A stretch of 64,000 bases of DNA, taken from the NCBI GenBank assembly GCA_020160935.1, contig JAIUPL010000022.1:1-64000 (forward strand). Direction: 5' to 3'. Below the pieces are notes generated by a model. The model ran no database searches and was not told where the DNA came from. It saw only the letters and a program-made list of their open reading frames with translations. Source of the stretch: Bacteroidota bacterium. GTDB lineage: Bacteria; Bacteroidota; Bacteroidia; Chitinophagales; Saprospiraceae. The translations under genes and the position numbers were made by a program. Below are positions 59,717 to 64,000 of the stretch, piece after piece; positions within the stretch are counted from its first letter, which is position 1, and every line of letters starts with the position of its first letter.

Positions 59717-62700
59717 ATGGCCTTTAATGAAAACTCCAGAGTAAAAATCCCAACAATCCTGCACCTCTGTAGTTTGGGGTACAAGTATTTGCCCTTACAG
59801 AAAGTTAAGTGGAATACCTCCACCAATATTTTTCCTGAAATTTTCGAACAGAGTATAAGCCGGCTTAATCCTGATATCGACTCCGCTGAGGTCACGGCAA
59901 TGCTGGACAAAATAAACCTGGTACTGGACAACGAAGACCTCGGAAAGGCATTTTATGAAATGATCACCTCCAGTGGCGGACCTATTCTGATTGACTACGA
60001 AAATTTCTCCAATAACTCGCTTAACGTTGTCACCGAACTTCCATACATAAACGGCGAGGAAGAATTTCGGCCCGATATTACCCTGCTCATCAATGGAATG
60101 CCTCTGGTTTTTATTGAAGTGAAGAAACCCAACAACCTGGATGGCATTCAAGCGGAATACAAACGAATTTTGTCCCGATTCAAGAACAAGAAATTCCGCA
60201 AGTTTATCAATGTCACACAACTCATGGTGTTCTCCAACAACATGGAATATGCCGATGATGGTTCGCAACCATTGCAAGGGGCCTTTTATGCTACGACCGC
60301 CTACGGAGATCTGAAATTCAACTTTTTCAGGGAGGAGGAAAAGATAGACTTGTCAACAGTGCTAAAACCCGTTCCGGATCAAACGGAAACGGAAATCCTC
60401 CAACTCAACAACCTGATAAGCATTAAATAATCTCAGGAGTTCCTCACCAATAAAAACCCTGATTCGCCTACTAATAGAATTTGTACGTCCTTGCTCCAGC
60501 CGGAACGCCTCTCCTTTATGTTGCAGTATGCTTTCGCCTATGTGAAAACCGAAACCGGACTGGAAAAACATGTGATGCGGTATCCGCAGATATTTGCCAC
60601 AAAAGCCATCGAACAAAAGTTAAATGAAGGCGTACGAAAAGGTATCATCTGGCATACCCAGGGCAGCGGTAAAACTGCCCTCACGTATTATAATGTCAAA
60701 TTTCTTACTCACTATTTCAGAGAAAGGAACATTGTACCAAAATTCTACTTCATCGTAGATCGCCTGGATTTGTTGATCCAGGCCGGCCGCGAGTTTAAAA
60801 GCCGTGGACTGATTGTTCACAAGATCAACTCCCGGGATGAATTTGTAAGAGATATAAAAACCACCACTGCACTGCACAATGCATCGGGAAAACCGGAAAT
60901 AACGGTGGTCAATATCCAGAAATTCAAGGAGGATGCGGAAGTTGTACAGCGAAATGACTACCAACTCAACATTCAACGAGTGTACTTCCTCGATGAAGTG
61001 CACCGCAGTTACAATCCCAAGGGTAGTTTCCTCGCCAATCTCAACGAATCGGATACCAAAGCCATAAAAATCGGCCTGACTGGAACGCCTTTGCTGGGTA
61101 CCGATTACAACTCCAAGGCGCTTTTTGGCGATTACATTCATAAGTACTACTACAACGCCTCCATCGCCGACGGCTACACCCTCCGATTGATTCGCGAAGA
61201 AATCGAAACCAGTTATCACCTGAAACTCAAACAGGCACTGGAGGAAATCGATATTCTTCAGGGACAAGCGGACCGAAAATTGGTGTATGCCCATCCAAAG
61301 TTTGTGGAGCCGCTGCTGGATTATATCGTTAACGATTTTCAGAAGGGGCGTACCGTCATGAATGACAACACGATTGGCGGTATGGTCATTTGCGATTCTT
61401 CGGAGCAAGCCGAAAAACTAAAAGAGATATTTGACGAAAAATATGCCGTTCCGCAAATGCCCGAATTGGCTATGGCTGCCGAACCCGAACTTACCTACCA
61501 TATACGCCAAAAAGAAACAGGAAAGGTGCAGTCCGCAGCCTTGATACTACACGACGCCGGAACAAAAGACGACCGTGAAATCCTGATCGAAGATTTTAAA
61601 GCGGGCAAGATCGACCTCCTTTTTGTGTACAATATGCTGCTCACCGGCTTCGATGCCCCGCGCCTGAAAAAACTGTATGTAACCAGGGTCATCCGGGCGC
61701 ACAACCTGCTTCAAGCGCTCACCAGGGTAAACAGAACCTACAAAAATTTCAAGTACGGATATGTCGTCGATTTCGCCGACATCCAGCGGGAGTTCGACCA
61801 AACCAACCGCGACTATTTCCGCGAACTACAAGGCGAACTCGGTAGTGAAATGCAACACTACTCCAAGCTCTTCAAACCCAAGGACGAAATAGATCAGGAT
61901 ATCCGCCAGATCAAAGACACGCTGTTCCACTACAACACCACCAATGCCGAGGTTTTTTCGCAGCAGATTTCACAGATCAACGACAAAAAAATCATGCTCG
62001 AACTGACCAAGGCACTGAATACCGCGCGCGACCTGTACAACCTAATCCGCCTGTGGGGCCATTACGATATGCTGGAAAAACTGGACTTCCGGAAAATTAC
62101 AATCCTTGCCAGAGAAGCCAATAACCGCCTTGCCCTGATCAATACCAAAGAAGCACTGGAGCGAAATGTGGATACCACAAACTTGCTCAATGTAGCGCTG
62201 GAAGACGTGATCTTCGCTTTCACCAAGGTGAAAGAAGAGGAAATGATCATTGCCGACCAACTGAAAAGTACCCTGCAAAAAACCAGGGAAATGCTGGGCG
62301 GCAATTTCGATCAGCACGACCCCGTTTTCATTTCCCTGCGGGAAGAACTGGAACGATTGTTCCGAAAGAAAAATCTGAGCGAGGTGAGCCGGGAAGACAT
62401 GGAAGCCAACATCAGAGAACTGGAAAAAATATACGACAAAGCCCGGGAACTCGAACGCAAAAACCAGTTGCTCAAAGCCAAATACGACAACGACGCCAAA
62501 TACGCCCGCCTGCACAAACGACTGATGGAGAAAGACCCGCTGACCGATAGTGAAAGCAAATTGTTCGAAGCCCTTCAGGGTTTGAAAAAGGAAATAGACG
62601 ACCATATCCTGCAAAACGCCAACATTCTGGAGAATGAAAGTTTTGTGGAAAAAATGATTCTGCGACTAGTCATCAACCAACTGAAAAACAGATTTAATTT

Positions 62701-62785
62701 GCCGCTGGATGCGGAACGCTCGCAAGCCATCAACCACCTCATTGTAAAAGAATACCTGAACGAGTACTACGGCCGTGTAGCCTGA
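59717..62785 (+). pseudogene. hsdR: Type I restriction endonuclease subunit HsdR, interrupted by an in-frame stop
   Basis: Two open segments in one frame, 59717-60430 and 60431-62785, are separated only by TAA at 60428-60430; together they give about 1022 codons, the normal HsdR size. The first has the PD-(D/E)xK nuclease (RPDITLLINGMPLVFIEVKK). The second has the helicase motor: Walker A WHTQGSGKTALTYY, the DExH-like YFLDEVHRSYNP, GLTGTPLLG, and ALTRVNRTYKN. Across the stop the sequence stays family-like (LISIK, then SQEFLTN and PTNRICTSLL). So a nonsense change, recoding, or sequencing error removes or splits the restriction subunit. hsdM follows 8 bases later and is intact. Confidence 0.88.
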
Positions 62786-62793
62786 ATGAATGT

Positions 62794-64000
62794 ATGAGCA
62801 CGACACTCGATTTTACCAAAAACACAAAAGCACTCATTGACGACCTCAAAAGCGTGTGCGCCAACTATGGCCTGGGCAATGACGGAAACGAATTCAAGAT
62901 CATCACACAGGTGTTCCTGTACAAATTCCTGAATGACAAGTTTGCCTATGAAGTGAAACAGTTGGCCCCCCAACTGGCCCAAGCCAAACACTGGGAAGAC
63001 GCCATAAAAAAATATTCGAAGCAGGACTACGACCTGCTGCTCATGCAACTGAGCGAAAGCACCGCTCGCCTCAAACCGGAGCATTTTGTGTCCTACCTGT
63101 TTGAGCAGCAAAACCAACCCAAATTCGCCGATCTGTTCGACACCACCCTCACCGATATTGCCAAAGACAACAGCGACATCTTTTCGGTGAAAACGGACGG
63201 CGGTGAAAAAATACTGCTGTTTGAAAACCTCAGCCGCTACGTGATCGACAAGCGGGACGAGTTTTGTCGGGCTATTGTGAACAAACTGGTGCATTTTTCT
63301 TTCGAGCACGTTTTTCACGAGAAATTCGACTTCTACGCCACCATTTTCGAGTACCTCATCAAGGACTACAACACCAACAGCGGCGGTAAATATGCCGAGT
63401 ACTTTACCCCACATGCCGTGGCCAAAATCATGGCCGCCTGCCTGGTAACGGAACAGGTGAAAAACGTGACCTGCTACGACCCCTCCGCCGGCTCGGGCAC
63501 CCTGCTCATGAGCCTTGCCCACGCTATTGGCGAAGACAAGTGTACCATCTACTCCCAGGATATATCGCAAAAGTCGTCGAACCTGTTGCGCCTCAACCTG
63601 ATCCTGAACAACCTGGTGCACTCCATTCCCAATATCGTAAAAGGAAATACGCTGCAAGACCCCTACCACCGCGAGAAAGACGGCCGCTTGAAAAAGTTCG
63701 ATTTCATCGTTTCCAACCCGCCTTTCAAACTCGACTTCAGCGATTTTGTGGAAGACCTGAAATCGAAGGAAAACCACGAGCGCTTTTTTGCCGGAATGCC
63801 CAATGTGCCCAAAACCAAGCCGGAAGGCATGGCCATTTATCCGGTATTTATCCAGCACATCATGTACTCGCTGAGCGATAAGGGCAAGGCTGCCATTGTG
63901 GTGCCCACCGGATTTATCACGGCCCAGAGCGGTATTGAAAAGAAAATACGCGAACGCCTGGTAGAACGGAAAATGCTGCGCGGCGTGATCAGTATGCCCA
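62794..64000 (+). CDS. hsdM: Type I restriction-modification DNA methyltransferase HsdM (partial)
   Basis: Runs off the window after about 402 codons. The N-terminal helical domain (residues about 1-150, FKIITQVFLYKFLNDKFAYEV) precedes the N6-adenine methyltransferase core: AdoMet motif I CYDPSAGSGTLLMSL, motif IV FIVSNPPFKLDF, and downstream VVPTGFITAQSGIEKKIRE. It methylates adenines at the site chosen by HsdS, which should lie beyond the edge. It starts 8 bases after hsdR, so the two share a transcript. The reading frame is intact, so methylation may continue even if restriction is lost. Confidence 0.95.
   Translation, partial: MSTTLDFTKNTKALIDDLKSVCANYGLGNDGNEFKIITQVFLYKFLNDKFAYEVKQLAPQLAQAKHWEDAIKKYSKQDYDLLLMQLSESTARLKPEHFVSYLFEQQNQPKFADLFDTTLTDIAKDNSDIFSVKTDGGEKILLFENLSRYVIDKRDEFCRAIVNKLVHFSFEHVFHEKFDFYATIFEYLIKDYNTNSGGKYAEYFTPHAVAKIMAACLVTEQVKNVTCYDPSAGSGTLLMSLAHAIGEDKCTIYSQDISQKSSNLLRLNLILNNLVHSIPNIVKGNTLQDPYHREKDGRLKKFDFIVSNPPFKLDFSDFVEDLKSKENHERFFAGMPNVPKTKPEGMAIYPVFIQHIMYSLSDKGKAAIVVPTGFITAQSGIEKKIRERLVERKMLRGVISMP

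Noticed and set aside
62794-64000. Alternative reading as the start of a BREX or DISARM methyltransferase
   Set aside because: The preceding gene is a canonical HsdR with nuclease and helicase motifs, and the methyltransferase has the type I HsdM N-terminal domain. The PglZ domain in the window belongs to PorX.

Overview
The window comes from a Bacteroidota chromosome, most likely of the Saprospiria lineage. Evidence: a PorX orthologue and a DUF6089/PorG-like protein of the type IX secretion system (T9SS), secreted proteins with type A C-terminal sorting domains, promoter -7 boxes of the TAnnTTTG type, a PUR-alpha-like DUF3276 protein, and kynurenine-pathway genes (kynureninase and 3-hydroxyanthranilate dioxygenase). 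Most of it is ordinary core chromosome; the last 7 kb (57-64 kb) is an accessory island.

Layout. 0-9.6 kb: membrane proteins, 3-hydroxyanthranilate dioxygenase, a NUC1-type nuclease, a T9SS cargo protein, a cupin, PorX and a lipoprotein amidohydrolase. 9.7-16.6 kb: a PUR-alpha-like RNA-binding protein, then secreted glycan-active proteins (a DUF5060 glycoside hydrolase with a T9SS tail, and an SGNH hydrolase coupled to a second glycoside-hydrolase-like protein). 16.6-24.4 kb (minus strand): an unusual AAA+/M41 fusion protease, an SPFH protein, PheS, a nucleoside deaminase and FtsK. 24.5-26 kb: a REP-associated tyrosine transposase (RAYT) with its 44-bp REP pair, and an orphan PycTM-type membrane effector. 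26-35.7 kb: L21, an extended L27, kynureninase, a nitroreductase, RadA, an N-terminally short Mfd, and two nucleotide-sugar enzymes. 36-46 kb: an ECF sigma/anti-sigma operon, a phytanoyl-CoA dioxygenase relative, a PorG-like protein, XseA, a pair of small exported paralogues on either side of a MITE-like hairpin, a PhoD-like phosphatase and GpsA. 46-57 kb: a 1.5-kilo-residue propeller/TPR protein, an MFS permease, tRNA-Leu, GrpE-DnaJ, a TlpA-like thioredoxin and MnmE. 57-64 kb: a small conserved orphan, a 21-bp-periodic palindromic array, a protein that appears to start with an effector-associated domain, and a type I restriction-modification locus whose hsdR is cut by one in-frame stop codon; hsdM runs off the end.

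The most striking structure is in the gaps between genes. About twenty gaps hold long composite palindromes of 90-380 bp. Their arms are degenerate tandem repeats of 7-21 bp (GTGAGAGA, GTTATGA, GTTGAGTA, GTTGATGAGG, CGCAGATTT and others), mirrored around a short core that is itself a hairpin. Cores fall into families and arms into classes, some palindromes are nested, and the element border often supplies the stop codon of the neighbouring gene. One single arm sits in frame inside mnmE. I know of no named element with this design, and it is my main candidate for an undescribed system. A separate RAYT/REP system lies in the same window.
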